A DNA stretch of 64,000 bases, from the NCBI GenBank assembly GCA_947846985.1, contig CANTUZ010000025.1, positions 7,500,100-7,564,099 on the forward strand. Direction: 5' to 3'. Below, piece by piece: positions 1 through 12,752 of the stretch. Every line of letters begins with the position of its first letter. The stretch's first letter is position 1. The notes under the pieces are model-generated. The model was not told where the DNA came from. It made no database searches and saw nothing but the letters and a program-made list of their open reading frames with translations. Source of the stretch: Fratercula arctica. Lineage: Eukaryota; Chordata; Aves; Charadriiformes; Alcidae. The position numbers and the translations under genes were made by a program.

Positions 1-271
1 GGAGGGGTGATGGGGAGAAGTAAACAGAGGCGGAGCAAATGGAAGTAGTTTTAGGCGAATCGGATAGGCTGTAAACCCTGGAGTACCTAGCCAATGAGGA
101 AACAGGGGAGGGAAATTTTGTCCGGGGACAGGAAATAAAAAGACGTTATTTTGGGACCTCAGGTGTGCCTACCTGCTAGGTCACCTGTTCTTGCAAGAAT
201 GTCTAAATAAAATGTGCTTGGTATTGATCACTGCCTGAGCCATGGTTATTGGATAAGGAGCGTTTCTCACA
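1..271 (+). repeat. Possible 3' part of an ERV LTR
   Basis: The stretch has an A-rich TATA-like run near 135-145, an AATAAA signal near 205-210 and ends in TTTCTCACA near 271, a layout typical of the U3-R-U5 end of an avian LTR in + orientation. Its left part lies outside the window, so no partner LTR or target duplication can be checked. It could also be unique sequence with a chance polyadenylation signal. Confidence 0.3.
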
Positions 272-3200
272 TAACCAAGGTGCGGGCAAATTGGTTCAGA
301 AGAGGTGAGGACAAAAAGCAGTAAGAACATGTGCAGGGCAGAAAATGCAGTTGTTTTTTCTTAGTAATTAGGAAACCATATTTCTGTGACTTTGCTACAA
401 AAGCCACAAAGTTAGACTACATTAAAAGGTTTCACACCATATAAAACACTGAATTGCTTCTGGAGGGACCTCCTTTGACCAACCGGAAAGCCTAGTGCTC
501 CTTACTTAGCAGTGTTTGTTGCCAAAAATTAAATGGTGTGGTGGTTCTGCTGGTTTCTACCTCAGCCAGATAGCAACCAGTCTTTGTGAGACACGGTGAC
601 TTGGAACAGATAAGCAAGCGTAGCTGCGTCAGCTCCTTACAAGCCATGTGATGCTCCTGCTGCTTCCACCATTTCTTGCCATCCTTTCTGTGGTCCTGCT
701 GCAAAAGGAGATTATAATTTCTTCACAGATGCATTGACAAAACCAGAAGACACCAGATATCCTAAACTGATCCAGAAGCTCAGGCTCCTCAGCACACAGA
801 TATTAATACCTGTTTCTGATAACCCTATCTCCAGTGGACCCTGGTTAACCATAACAAAGAGCAGAGATGTAATAAACCTAAGTGTAGGATATAGTTCACC
901 TGGGCCTTTGTGACCACCCTTGAAAACGATGGGGTGATTGAAGATTTGAGCCCTCAAGACCCCGGTGTAAGATGCTACAGAGGCTAGCAAGAAAAGATGG
1001 ACTCAAAAAGTACATGGTGACAGATCCTGCAAGGAAAATAAATCAAAGCCTGCTTTGAGCTACCTCATAGGTGCAGTGCTGAGCCAAACTGGCTTTAAGG
1101 GCCAATTGCTAGTCCCAGTCATGTGAAAGGACCCTCAGGAGCAGTATGGCAGCTGTGCTTGCCCATGCTACCTGTTTCTTTGCCTACCCTTCATGTCGGG
1201 AGGGTGAGGAGAGGAGCGTGAGGAGTCGCAGCAAGGCTCGTCTAAGCTCCTCCTCATAGCACAATCTCCTGGAGGCTTCTGAGAGTTTTTCTAGGCACCA
1301 GGTCAACCATATGGCCATGTGTGGGGGAAAGCATAAAAATGCCCTACAGCTTTTATACCTCACTGCTGAGGCTGTGGGTAAATGTGAGCATTATACAACA
1401 TGTAACTTGATTAGGGAATATGATTCACCAAGCAAGTTTCACATTTCTGCAGCAATGTGGACAAAACCAAACCAAAGCAAACCACCCCCCACCCTCACCT
1501 TCAGTTTTTCCCTTCTGAAGACAGGTGTGTATCTCTCTCTGAGGGCAGCAATGTAAAAAGGAAGGAATTTTCATCATTCATCAGATTTCCTCTCCTCAGA
1601 AGTTGGTTGCTCAGGTCTCTGCTCCCCCCTAGGTCTTTCCCATTCCTGGAAGAGAGGCTGCCCTGTAAGTTTATGGGTTTTATGTGGTGTGTTTTGGGAT
1701 TAACTAACAAAGCTCATTAACCCTGCTGTAATCTATAAATCCCAGGTAGCTCATCAGAAGAGAACAAAGCTCGGAACTCTCCTGGATGGGTGTCTTTGCC
1801 ACAGAGGGGCCACTGTGTGGACACAGAACTCAGCAATGTTGTTTGCCTGCATTATTTTCCTTGGCAGGGGCTTACAGTGCTGCTTGAGCAAAAGAAACAG
1901 CGATGTGATGATGGAGTCACCGCTGCATGTGGCTGAGGTCAGAACGAAGCCCCCTGTGTCTCAGTCAGTTCCCTCCTCTGTTTGGTCAGTCCTGCTTTCT
2001 TCAGCTGTGCAGGAGGTTTTGGTGGAAGGGAAGAGCTACTCTGGTGTCTTTTCAGTGACCCCTTTGCACACCAGTGCTCTCCTTGGGGCTGACAGTGTGC
2101 TGGAAGGGCTCCCCCCAGCCAGTTTCCCCTGGCGTTGGGGCAGCAGCATCTCACTTCTGAGGCATCCCAGTGGGGGGGTTCGTCTTACAACATGCATCAG
2201 GCACACAGCTCTTGAGATTGCTCAGGGTGACAGCTGACAAGCAGAACAGCCGAGATCAAGCCTGTTTGGAGTTTTTGTCTCTTATCATCTTGGTCCGCTG
2301 GGTCTGACAGTCTGATCAGACAATCATTTTCATTTACTACTGCTAAAAGAAAAAACAGGAGCCAAGCTTAAAATGGCAAGCAGCCACTTTAGTTTGTTAA
2401 GAAATCAGCTCGTTTGGTACATGAAAGCTTTTCCAGCAGTACTTTTTTTCTAAGTAGTGAACAAAAATATCCACACTTAATTGATCTTCACTTCTAAAAA
2501 GACAGCAGGATTTTACTTGTGTTTTATCAGCGCTCTCCTTTTTTCTCTCCGGTGTCTGTGCCCCTCACCACCAGGAGACAGGCGCAGAATTTTCCCAGTG
2601 CTGAGTATCTCTGCAAATGCTGCTTTTCATCTCCTATTTCTGGGTAGGGATCTGGGAAACAGATCTTGAATTTTAATTACTGTTACTTTATGCATGTTAC
2701 TTGATCTCCATGTGCCTCTAGTCTAACTATCTCCATGGCTAAATGAAAAAAAATAGTTCTTATAAAGTACAGCTCCCCACCTGCTTTTCTAACTAACTTC
2801 TTGCCTACAGTAAAGCACAGCAGCTGTAGGAAAAGATCAGCTTGAAAAGGTAGACATCTATCACTTAAACTAAAAATGGGACCCATTAGCTGTGAGTAGC
2901 ATGCTGCTATAGCTAAGATCAGGCAAAACTGGGACATAAGATCAACTACAAAGCATGGATACAACACTTTGCAATCAGAAATTTGGCAGTGGTTGTGGAG
3001 GTTGTGAAGTGGACCTGTTGAGTTTAGTGATGAGGGTTTCATTGAACTTGATGGAAACAAGATCTAGACAACAAGGGCAAGAAGCAAGTAAGAATACAAG
3101 AGTGGTTAAAATCATCTTTAAAATATACACGGAATTGATGAAATCAGAAGTGGTGGGAGCCAAAGGTGTCTTGTTCACCTTCCTCTGAAATATTTGCTCC

Positions 3201-3797
3201 TTGATGTTACTTGACGGGTCTGTGGGGTTTTGGGGCCCCACCACAGAAGAGAAGAGCAGCTGTGTGCTCTGCAGCACCAACTGGCAGTCCTGCTCCTGCA
3301 CAGGCAGCGCCCACAGGTGCCTCACCCTGATATGCAGTCAGCGTGGGCAGCCAAGGCACTGGCACTGCAAGGTGTACTGTGGCCAAAGTTTGCAAGGCAC
3401 TCCAGATACCTGGCTGCAAAGCTCCTCAATCGCCTACCTCATTTCAGGGATCAACATTTACAAAGAGCAGACAGGGACAGAACTGTGTCTGTGGGGAAAT
3501 TCCCTCTGTGCAGGGACATTTAGAGACTCTTCCCTCAGCTCCTCACTGCATGAGTTTGGGAATGGGACACTGCTGATGCCAGGCAAGCCAGGGCAGACAG
3601 ATAGGCCAAAGCTGTGCTTCTTGTACGGTGTGGCACAGAGTACAGATGGACAAAGCCATAGATATTTATTGTTTGTGTATGAGGAGTCACCTCTGAGTCC
3701 TAGTGAAGAAACGATCAACAGGGTATTGTCAATGTGGCCTTTACAAGCAATGTTTATGTTGCACTGAAACAAAGAAAAACTTAACAGCTTGGCAACT
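272..3797. other. Intergenic sequence, no gene recognised
   Basis: I see no repeat family, splice-consistent exon or conserved protein here. Two longer open frames (1815-2237, 140 residues; 3201-3767, 188 residues) resemble nothing I know, are flanked by no plausible splice sites that I could join, and lie in locally GC-richer DNA where chance open frames are expected. Confidence 0.5.
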
Positions 3798-4311
3798 TGT
3801 GGTGGGCTGACCTTGGCTGGATGCCAGGTGCCTACCAGGCCGCTCTATAACTCCCCCTCCTCAACTGGACAGGGGAGAGAAAATATGATGAAAGGCTCGT
3901 GGGTCAAGATAAGGACAAGGAGAGATCATTCAGCAATTATGGTCACGGGCAAAACAGACTCGACTTGGGGAAATTAAATTAATTAATTGTCAATCAAATC
4001 AGAGTAGGATAATGAGAAATAAACCCAAATCTTAAAGCACCTTCCCCTTCTTCCTGGGCTCAACTTCACTCCCGAATTCTCTACCTCCTCCCCCTGAGAA
4101 GTGCAGAAGGATAGGGAATGGGGGTTGCGGTCAGTTCATTGCGTGCTGCAACTGCTCCGCCTTCCTCCTCATTCTCTTCCCCTGCTCCAGCATGGGGTCC
4201 CAACCACGTGAGACAGTCCTCCACGACCTTCACCTTCAGGAACAGACTGTTCCAGCATGGATCCCCCACGGGGGTCATAAGTCCTGCCAGAAGACCTGCT
4301 CCAGCAGTTTT
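3798..4311 (-). repeat. Antisense ERV LTR fragment
   Basis: It begins TGTGGTGGGCTGACC and continues through CTCCCCCTCCT, a GGGCAAAACAGACTCGACTT stretch and C-rich blocks with repeated 'gtcc...cacg' units (about 4190-4290). I recognise this layout as an avian ERV LTR read on the minus strand. It stops just before the solo LTR that starts at 4317, so its own far end is missing or displaced. No target duplication could be assigned. Confidence 0.5.
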
Positions 4312-4316
4312 ATTTC

Positions 4317-5043
4317 TGTCGTGGTTTTGGCCAAATTGGCCAATGGCCGGCGACAGATGCTCTCCCCCCACCTCTCGCACAAGGAGAGGAGGAGGAGAGA
4401 TAAAGAGATTTACGAGTTTAGAAGGAACTAAACTACTTCAATGAAATATTAATAATAAAATAAAAAGGAAATAATGAAATAGATATATACAAAACTGTAT
4501 CAAGCTCCCAGGATGACGTCACCAGCAGGCACTGGGGAAATCCCAGACTGGACTCAGCGATGGGTGGGAACTGGATTCCACAGATGGAGTCAGGAACACA
4601 CGGATTGGGATCAAAGGCAGATGAACAGACAGAGTCCTCCTCGGACGTCAGCCATTGAAGAAAGGGCACTGACCCTTTGATCCCTCAGCTTTTATACTGA
4701 GCACGGGGCAGATGGGATGGAATACCCCTGTTGGTCAGTTTTGGGTCACTTGTCCTGTCTGTTCCTCCCTGCAGGTGGGACCCCTCTACGCTTTTCCATT
4801 TCTGACCCTCCAACGGGGCAAATAATGAAATTAGCTGACCTTGGTTGTTATAGCAATAAGTATAAGCAAGAGCCTCGCTGCATACCATTCCTTGGCATGA
4901 ACTGTAAACATTGGTCTTATCACTCTGAGAACGAACAGTTTTCTGCATAACATGCTGTTAAATTCAGAGAGTTAGAAGAGGCCTAGCTAAGAAGTAAAAT
5001 TACTAAACAGAAAGTTGGTTCTGTTTTACCTCAAACCAGGACA
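4317..5043 (-). mobile_element. Solo LTR with ATTTC target duplication
   Basis: A 727-bp LTR begins TGTCGTGG and ends CCAGGACA, and is flanked on both sides by ATTTC (4312-4316 and 5044-5048), a perfect 5-bp target-site duplication. No coding sequence is present, so it is a solo LTR left by recombination. The reverse complement carries a TATAAAAG box (about 4690-4697 on this strand). The same family occurs at 33,711, 35,311 and 45,300. Confidence 0.85.
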
Positions 5044-5135
5044 ATTTCTCATTATCCTACTCCGACTTTTGATTGGCAAATTTCTTTGTGACTTGAATTA
5101 AAGCCTTTTGAAGTCACTGAGGGCCTATGACGTCA

Positions 5136-5515
5136 CTAGGAATAGGAACTGCAGGCCAGTCAGCCTTCCCTCGATCCCTGGGAAGGTGATGGAACAACTA
5201 ATCCTGGAAACCATTTCCAGGCACATGAAAGACAAGAAAGTCATCAGGAGTAGTCATCATGGATTCACCAAGGCAGGCTTCACAAACTGAAACACAGGAG
5301 CTTCTGTCTGAACATCAGGAAACACAGCACCGAGCACTGTCACAGGTTTCCCAGAAAAGTTGTGGAGTCTCCACCCTTGGAGATACTCAAAAGCTGTCCG
5401 GACATGGTCCTGGGCAACTGGATCTAGGTGGCCCTGCTTGAGCAGGAGGTTTGAACAAGATGACCTCCAGAGGTCCCTTCCATTCTCAACCCTTGATTCT
5501 GTGATTCTGTGAATC
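5136..5515 (+). mobile_element. Internally deleted CR1 LINE
   Basis: The left part (to about 5270) encodes a CR1 reverse-transcriptase segment ([19 protein letters not shown], then HGFTK). The right part encodes the extreme C-terminus of the same protein and the CR1 3' UTR, ending in the family's ATTCTGTGATTCTGTGA tail. About 250 to 300 codons that normally separate these blocks are absent. The copy is also 5' truncated. Confidence 0.8.
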
Positions 5516-7108
5516 ATGGTATCCATCGCAGACAAATGGCTTAGCCTGTTAGTGTCTCAATATATTTATTTTCAAAATAAACATATTACCTGCTTTGCAG
5601 AAGTACTATGTTGGTTTTGTGTGCACTGGTGAAGTGTTGTGAGACTAGTAATACAAAGTTGCTGATAACTTCTGTGCAGCTTTATTAGCATTAAACCAAG
5701 ATCTCAGTGTGAGATTAAACTCTGCCGACTTAGTTGCTCCTATGCTTTAGTTCCTTGTGGGTCATCTTTGAAGAGTGTTAGGCAGTGTTTGGGACTTTCT
5801 GGGAACAGGTATAGTGGATATCTAGTAGGCGTAGTCCTTCTGAATGAATTGTCTCATAAATTTGCCCAAGCTTGTGGGAGACTGGCTTGATAGCCCTGAC
5901 AGTCTCCTCCCGTCTTATGTTCTTCTGTGGTCTCTCTGAGGAGAGGAGGGCCCTTGCACTCCTCCCTCCTGATGCATTCGTAGCTCAGGTCAATGTCCTG
6001 TGTCAACAGAGGTGACATGCCCCTTCTGGGAAGCACATCCATAGATGTGATGCCTAGATAGAATAAACTAGGGGACAGATATTTTTATAAAACAGTATTT
6101 CAGTGCTCTTTCATAGGATGTGAGGAAGCCAGCATTCAAAGAAAAGTCAGAGACAAGGAGCTGGGTATCAGGAGCTGGGAACTACATACCTAAATATGTT
6201 TGGGGCCTCAGTGTTGACCTGATTTTTTCTGATTTTTTTTTTTTATGTCAACACTATTCTGGACTAAGTGCATTGGTTCAATATTTCAGACATGGAGAAA
6301 TTGCATACTGGGAGACTTTCAGATGCATCTGAAGGATTTATGATCAGAACATAAGGTCTTCTGGAAGTCAATAGGGCTAAATCTTTCAGCTAGCTTTTAA
6401 ACTCACTCCTGTAAACTGTAAAAGGCCAGGGCAAAAGGAAGGAGCTTCTTGGCAGGTGTGTTAGAAGGTCAGTGACTGCCACTGAGAGAGAGAAGCTACA
6501 TTGATCGGTTGTGTGCAGAAACCTCTGAATACTTTGAGGCCTTTGCAGCTGCATTATTGCAGATTGCATCTCAGGAATTCTTTCAGTGCTGACCCACTGA
6601 CCCTGTTAATTATTCAAGAAGTTACATGACTGACAAGGACTATATTTCTTTAATTGCTGTTACATGGGAATTCCCCAAAGTCAGCCTCTCTTGAGACAGA
6701 AAAGAAAAAGTTACCTGTCTCTTCTCTATGAGTACCTGTGCTATGGTCAGGTCAATGCGCATTGCAAGTAGGGCTCAGAATGACTATTGTATATCCTGTT
6801 AGAAGGAGAAAAACAACTTCTGGGTTTAGAATTTATCTCCTGGCAATCTCAGATGACAGACTGATTGCAGGTAAGATAATCACACACAACCGCTGGAAAC
6901 AGTAAGGAGCTTGTGTCAGAACAGCTGACACAAAATTATTGTGTCTGACATAGCAAAGACAAAAGTTGCCTGGCCCAAACCATCTGCCATCAGTTTAAAG
7001 CTGCATGGAGCTTTTATTTGACTTGGAGCTACATTTTCCTCTCTGTTTGTTTTCTAAATTATTTTTATTCATTCAATTTCTCTTCATCAAAAGTATGTCC
7101 AGAAGTGA
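5516..7108. other. Intergenic sequence, no gene recognised
   Basis: AT-rich sequence without a recognisable repeat or exon. It contains a short T run near 6233-6244. Confidence 0.5.
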
Positions 7109-7868
7109 TGTCGTGGATGAAGTGATGCACTTCATTCGTAGAGAGAAGCAGCGATATATTTATTGATATAAAACAGGGATTTAACACAGTTTGATAATAA
7201 ATGTGACAGTGTTTTAACAAGATTCCATGGCAAGGCACACTTGGTTATTTACTGCATAGAGGCCAGGGTCAGACAGAACTGTCAGGGAGACCCTCCCATT
7301 GAGTTGAGGTTCAGAAAGGACCCCCTTGCTTTCTAAACTCCTTCTCAGAGGGGAGTCTAGGTGCACCTGGATCCAGTCCTAGTCCCAGGCTTGGTCAACG
7401 GTTTATGTCTAAAGGATTATATATGCGCAATCAATCCTTTATATCACTTAGTTAAGATTTCAAAATTTAGCATGCTATTAGTCACTTACTGAGGATCTGT
7501 TGCAGCAAGGAATCTCTTAATCTCGAGAAGTAACCTTGAGCGGGCGTCCCCACTCAAGGGGAGATCCTGGCGTGCAGCCTGCTGCTGTGCAGGAGAGCTC
7601 AAAGGGTTCTTGGGCTGTTCACTATGGGGGTAAGATGATTGACCTATAGTCATATTTGCATATTGACCACAGTGCCAGTATTGTGGTTAGGTAGGCGCAT
7701 TGCTCAAGTTAGCCCTTGGCTATTGTGTTATCTGTCTCCCTGAAACCACGCTGAGCCAGATGCAGACATCATGACTAGATGCACCCATTATGACCACCAT
7801 GGGTGGTTATCGCTTGGGCAGGGTTATGGGAGATAAAGGTCAGGTTGGCGGTAGGGCACGCCATCACA
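7109..7868 (-). mobile_element. Solo LTR, second family, antisense
   Basis: It starts TGTCGTGGATG and ends CATCACA, with near-matching 5-bp flanks AGTGA (7104-7108) and AGTGG (7869-7873). Its middle (about 7230-7560) is the reverse complement of a closely related copy at 63,100-63,810, sharing the blocks around GGATTATATATGCGCAATC and TAGCATGCTATTAGTCACTTA. The AATAAA signal is seen on the minus strand near its left end. Confidence 0.75.
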
Positions 7869-10349
7869 AGTGGTTCTTGAACACAGCCAGTAACTAGCTG
7901 TGCTTCCTGAGCCTGGATAAATCCAGTGTGATCACAATGACCTGTGTAATTCAATTGAATAAGAGCAAGATTCATAATGAGGTCAGTTATAATAAGACTT
8001 CAGGTGCATTTGAAATAGAGATAATGCTCAATTATTGCAAACTTTTTAACAGAGTCCTTTCTTAATCCTTAGAAATGAATGATTTTCACTATTTCACAAG
8101 AACTATTATTTAGACATTGGGACAGACTGACCTCTGTTGAGTAATGACTCGTGTTTTGAGAACATAAAAAAATTAATTTTGAAACTGCAGAGAGGCAGAA
8201 GTTGAGTTGCAAGTCTTTAAAGATCTCATGCCAGGCTTCTAGGTAAATTAACTCTCTTCATAAGGAGTATTCTTCCTGTTGTTTAGTAAAACCTGCAGTA
8301 AAGCCCTGTAATACAAATCATGTGGTAGAAAATATGTTGGCATAATCAAATTTGTCTAACGATTAGATCAGGGTAGGGGTTTAACAGCTAAGTCATAACA
8401 AGGGCTGAAAGTGGGGGTCAAAGAAATTCTAGGTGTACAGGGAGGAGGGAGGGTTGCCAGCTTGCTCTTGCCAGCGAGAACAATTAACTATTTTAACAAC
8501 TTAATGTAATCTTTTTCTCTCCCAGAGGATTTTTTATCCCCATTTGTGGACTTCACACTGAGATGGGAAATGTTTTGAAAAAATATGCTATAACTGAATG
8601 AGGAATTTTTGTTTTGCTAACTACTTGTGGAATCCTATATCTTGTATTGCAGAAGAGATCATATAGTAATTTTTGAATCTGAATTTTCTCAAAGTTTCTG
8701 CCAAGAGTTTATAAAATAAGAGACTAAAATCAGTTTCCTTTTTCTTGGGTCTTGCACAAAATTTCTTCTGGTATGGCCACCTGACATAAGTTTTGCCATG
8801 AAGGTAAAAGATAAAGATGAATTAGTTATAAGAACTGGTCTGTTGGGAGTTTGGATGGCTTGCAGGCATTGGATGAGAAGGCAGGAAATTTGGAATTGGA
8901 TTTTGGAGGCAGATGCAGAAGAAAATATAGGAAGGGTTAGGAATGAATGAACTATTATGGTATGTCTGAGTGTATCTCAGGTTGTGCCATAGGGCATGGA
9001 AGAGATTTTCTGTCTATTTCCTTTTGTGTAAGTCAAATCAAAGCCCATAGGAAAGCATATATGGGCTTTATACTTTTTTAAATGCTAAAATCTCTTGAGA
9101 TATTCCACTTAATATTTGAAGTATTTTTCTAATAATTTAAGTACTTTTCATGTATTGTTCATTCTATATTTCCTATAAAGAAATAGTTGATAAGGGAAAT
9201 AGGTAACCCCAATGTTAACTTGAAAGAAAGTTGAGATTTCACATTAGGTCAAAATAGGATGAATTTTATTTGTACAATCATATTTAGGATTGGTGCTTTT
9301 ACCACAATAAAGGTCATTGTTTTCATTCATTTGTTAAGATCAAGGCTTAATGGTTGACCCACAGCATACATAGAAAAGTGTTAAGCACTATAAAAAAAGA
9401 ATGATGCTTCATTGCTCAAATGAGACTGGTTGCTAGGAATGTTTTAGAGCATCTTAAATATAGATCATGATGTTCACAGCTGAGGGTAAATTAATTCTGA
9501 GCAGTTCAAAATTCAGTAGTGTTCAGATGCCAAAAGATAGTCAACCATTAGAGATTTCCTCTGGGCTCTGTCTTGTAGGCATTTTCTTCTAGTCTCAGAG
9601 GAAAAGCTCTCAGCATAAATATCTGCAAAGTCATGAAGAATGCTGGCACAGTCTCAACATGTTCATCATTGTCTTAATTGGGCAGAGTATGTCTAGGATA
9701 GCCTGAGGTCTCATGTTCTTTAGGAGGAGCACACCCAGGACTTCCTCATGCCCCTAGTCCCCTTTTCATCTCACTGCCTCCATTCCTCCTCCTCCATACA
9801 TAACCCCCGCATCCGAATACTTCAGTGCATATATAGTCCCCACACTTCCTTCAGATGTCTCTGATACCTTTCTTGTTCCCTCCCCCCCCATATATATAGT
9901 GTATCCAGTTGCTGACTGTATCTCTAGGGTTAGATTGTGTGAAACAAGAAGAGAAGAACTCGTTGCGTTGGTGCTTTTCTTGTAGGCTGCTGTAAGAGCC
10001 ATGAAACAAAGAAGTGGGAGAGGTTCCCTCCCCCCCAAGCCTTCTCGAGGAATGGAATATCTCAAACACTCACAAGAAGATAAAAAATGCAGGTCTGGTG
10101 TTCAAAGAACTGATAAGGCTAACACTTTGCTTATTCAGGCGCCTGAAAAGCAGTGGGAGGATTGCCTTGTGAAGACAAGACAGCTCTGCCACTTGTGTAG
10201 TAAGCTTGTTAGATCTCTGTTCTCGAGGCCATTGTGTCCGATAAGTGACCTTTGCCTCATTATCCATGAAATACATATGAAAGTGCACACCCCTGCATAT
10301 GCTAATGAAGATTATAGAGATCATGCTAAATGTGCATGACTATAGCTCT
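7869..10349. other. Intergenic sequence, no gene recognised
   Basis: Mostly AT-rich unique sequence. Short open frames at 9766-10339 on both strands overlap one another and look like chance. A pyrimidine-rich stretch (9760-9890) is the only compositional feature. Confidence 0.45.
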
Positions 10350-11038
10350 CGTCTCCCCACCCAAATCATGCTACACCTCACCTGGGAGGGGGGGAAACCT
10401 GAGATGAGGCTGCCCCATGGCAAGTGGGGCGGGCCGTGCTAATTCGGCAAACATAAAAAGGAGGAAGACTAGTACAACGGAGAATTTTGCAAAGAGGGGA
10501 ATACACAGAAGAGCGCTCCTACAAGACAACCCCCCTCGCCCCCGGGGTTGGCTGGCCCAATGCTGGAACTAGGATCAGTGACCTCCTTTTCTCTATCTTT
10601 TTCTTTTTCTATCCCTCTGTTTCTCTTTTCTCTTAGAATTGTTAAGTAACGGTTAGAGTTGTTAAGTAATGCAAGGTGTACCTTACCGCTTGCCATAATT
10701 TGTTGTATACCTGTTGCTAAGTAATATGTAATGTGTACCTTACCGCTTGCCATAATTTGTTGTATACCTGTTGCTAAGTAATATGTAATGTGTACCTTAC
10801 CGCTTGCCATAATTTGTTGTATACCTGTTGCTAAGTAATATGTAATGTGTACCTTACCACTTACCATAATTTATTTTATACCTAACCAATTATCGTGGAC
10901 CTAGTTAAGACCTGGCTACTAATCTAATAAATGTTTCTATATGGACCTTGAGATTTGTCTCACCTTAGTCCGCGCTGCTAGGGATTTGCAAATCTGATTC
11001 ACTTACCCCCCCCACCCCTTTCCTGAGTGGGACATGAC
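10350..11038 (+). repeat. LTR-like unit with polyadenylation signal
   Basis: A CATAAAAAGG box lies near 10,450, an AATAAA near 10,926, and the stretch ends GAGTGGGACATGACA at about 11,037, all as expected for an LTR in + orientation. The reverse complement of the last 20 bases recurs near 12,053, which suggests a repeated terminus. The 5' boundary is not clear and no target duplication was found. Confidence 0.4.
10659..10886. repeat. 57-bp minisatellite, about four copies
   Basis: A 57-base unit (key segments CTAAGTAATATGTAATG and CTTACCGCTTGCCATAATTTG) repeats about four times. The two middle copies look identical and the outer copies are diverged. Because 57 is a multiple of three, the minus strand stays open across all copies as a 19-residue repeat. 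This is probably incidental. Confidence 0.85.
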
Positions 11039-11169
11039 AGCTGCCCATCTGAATTCCCATTGTCTCTTCCAAATACAGTGAAACAGCACTGCTTAATAAT
11101 CTCAGAGTTAGGCAATCTTCTTCCCATGCTTATTTTCTGGAGTGTCAGGAAGCTTATTTCAGATTTCTT

Positions 11170-11720
11170 CTAATGGCATCTAATATCGTGGGACCCCACC
11201 TGGAGTACTGCGTCCAATTCTGGAGCCCCTACTACAAGAGAGATATGGACGTGCTGGAACGTGTCCAGAGAAGGGCCACGAGGATGATCAGAGGGCTGGA
11301 GCACCTCTCCTATGAGGACAGGCTGAGAGAGTTGGGGTTGTTCAGTCTGGAGAAGAGGAGGCTCTGGGGAGACCTTATAGCAGCCTTCCAGTACCTGAAG
11401 GGGGCCTACAAGAAAGCTGGTGAGGGACTTTTTAGGATGTCGGGTAATGGTAGGACTAGAGGGAATGGATTAAAACTAGAGATGGGACGATTCACACTGG
11501 ACGTTAGGAAGAAGTTCTTCACCATGAGGGTGGTGAGACACTGGAACAGGTTGCCCAGAGAGGTGGTGGGAGCCCCATCCCTGGAAGTTTTTAAGGCCAG
11601 GCTGGACGGGGCTCTGAGCAATCTGATCTAGTGGGAGGTGTTCCTGCCTATGGCAGGGGGGTTGGAACTAGATGATCTTTAAGGTCCCTTCCAACCCTAA
11701 CAATTCTATGATTCTATGAT
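11170..11720 (+). mobile_element. 5'-truncated CR1 LINE, 3' end
   Basis: An open frame at 11,173-11,631 encodes the C-terminal part of CR1 ORF2 ([45 protein letters not shown]). The CR1 3' UTR follows and the element ends ATTCTATGATTCTATGAT. The whole reverse-transcriptase core is missing, the usual 5' truncation of LINE insertion. Confidence 0.9.
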
Positions 11721-12625
11721 AATATTGCTGCACATTGTAGCAGCTGTATAGAAGGAGGACATGCAGGAAGTACAAAAAAAATAAATAACATTTATTTCCA
11801 CCAGTCTGCATCTATGTGGCATAAACAATGTTAAATTCTGTGGCCTTTGTAGGGATGAAATAATATAACTTTAAAATACTGCAGATGCTATTTTTGTGTA
11901 GTTGAATTTAATGTATTTGTATCTCCAGGTGTCCAAATCTCTCTGAGAGAACCCTGGAAAGTTAATTATTCTCTCTGAAGGATGGCCTAACAACTTTTGA
12001 AATAGCTGTATATATATATAAAGTGATTCCATGAGAAGTGGAATTAGTGAGTGTCATGTCCCACTCTCAGGGGGGCAATAACTTCATAGACCTACGCTCC
12101 ATTTTAAACCTTGGATAAAATTGTCATATGGGTTTAAAATAGAGTTAGAAGAGGACATTAAGCGGGGACTGAGGCAAACAGGCTATATGAAGTGGAGGTT
12201 TTCAAAAGCACAAGGGAATTTAGAGGCATTGTCTGTTTGTGGGGAGCTATGCATAAAAAGCCCAGACTTTTGCCAGATAAAAATGTTGGCTAGGGGAATT
12301 ATTTTACTTTATATTTAGACATTTTTATTCCAGTGAAAGCAAGTTGCATGGATGCTGTTGGGGCAATAAAGGTCCTGATGATATAATTTCTTTTATTCAG
12401 GATGAATAGAAACAATACTGACCCACATAATCTTTTAAATATTGCCATATAAATTTTCTACAGTAGGAGACCCTACCAGTATCTCTATACTAGCAAACCT
12501 TTTCTGGTGTATGACTGTCCTCCTAAATGTTTTCAGTATTTCAAGAACATTCCCTGCCTCAGTTTTTAGTATTGTCTTGGGCCTCTCTGAAAGCATCAAA
12601 GATCAATTGCTGTGGAATGTAAGTT
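11721..12625. other. Intergenic sequence, no gene recognised
   Basis: AT-rich with a short TA run near 12,010. Positions 12,053-12,073 are an inverted copy of the LTR-like terminus at about 11,018-11,038, so an eroded LTR end may start there. Nothing else is recognised. Confidence 0.4.
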
Positions 12626-12752
12626 TCATAGAATCATAGAATGTGTTGGGTTGGAAGGGACCTTTAAAGGTCATCTAGTCCAACCCCCCTGCAGTAAGCA
12701 GGGACATCTTTAACTAGATCAGATTGCTCAGAGCCTCATCAAGCCTGGCCTT
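12626..12752 (-). mobile_element. CR1 LINE fragment, 3' terminal 127 bp
   Basis: The reverse complement is the CR1 3' UTR and tail (CATAGAATCATAGAATG at the left edge, then TTGGAAGGGACCTTTAAAGG). It abuts the tail of a second antisense CR1 at about 12,753, so one copy appears to have inserted in or beside the other. Confidence 0.85.

Noticed and set aside
1815..2237. 140-residue open frame
   Set aside because: No recognisable domain, no plausible exon structure, and a competing frame on the other strand. Treated as chance.
3201..3767. 188-residue open frame, cysteine-rich start
   Set aside because: Overlapped by several frames on both strands in GC-richer DNA, with no homology I recognise and no splice context.
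10469..10867. 132-residue repeat protein on the minus strand
   Set aside because: It is the translation of the 57-bp minisatellite. No start context or transcript evidence supports a gene.
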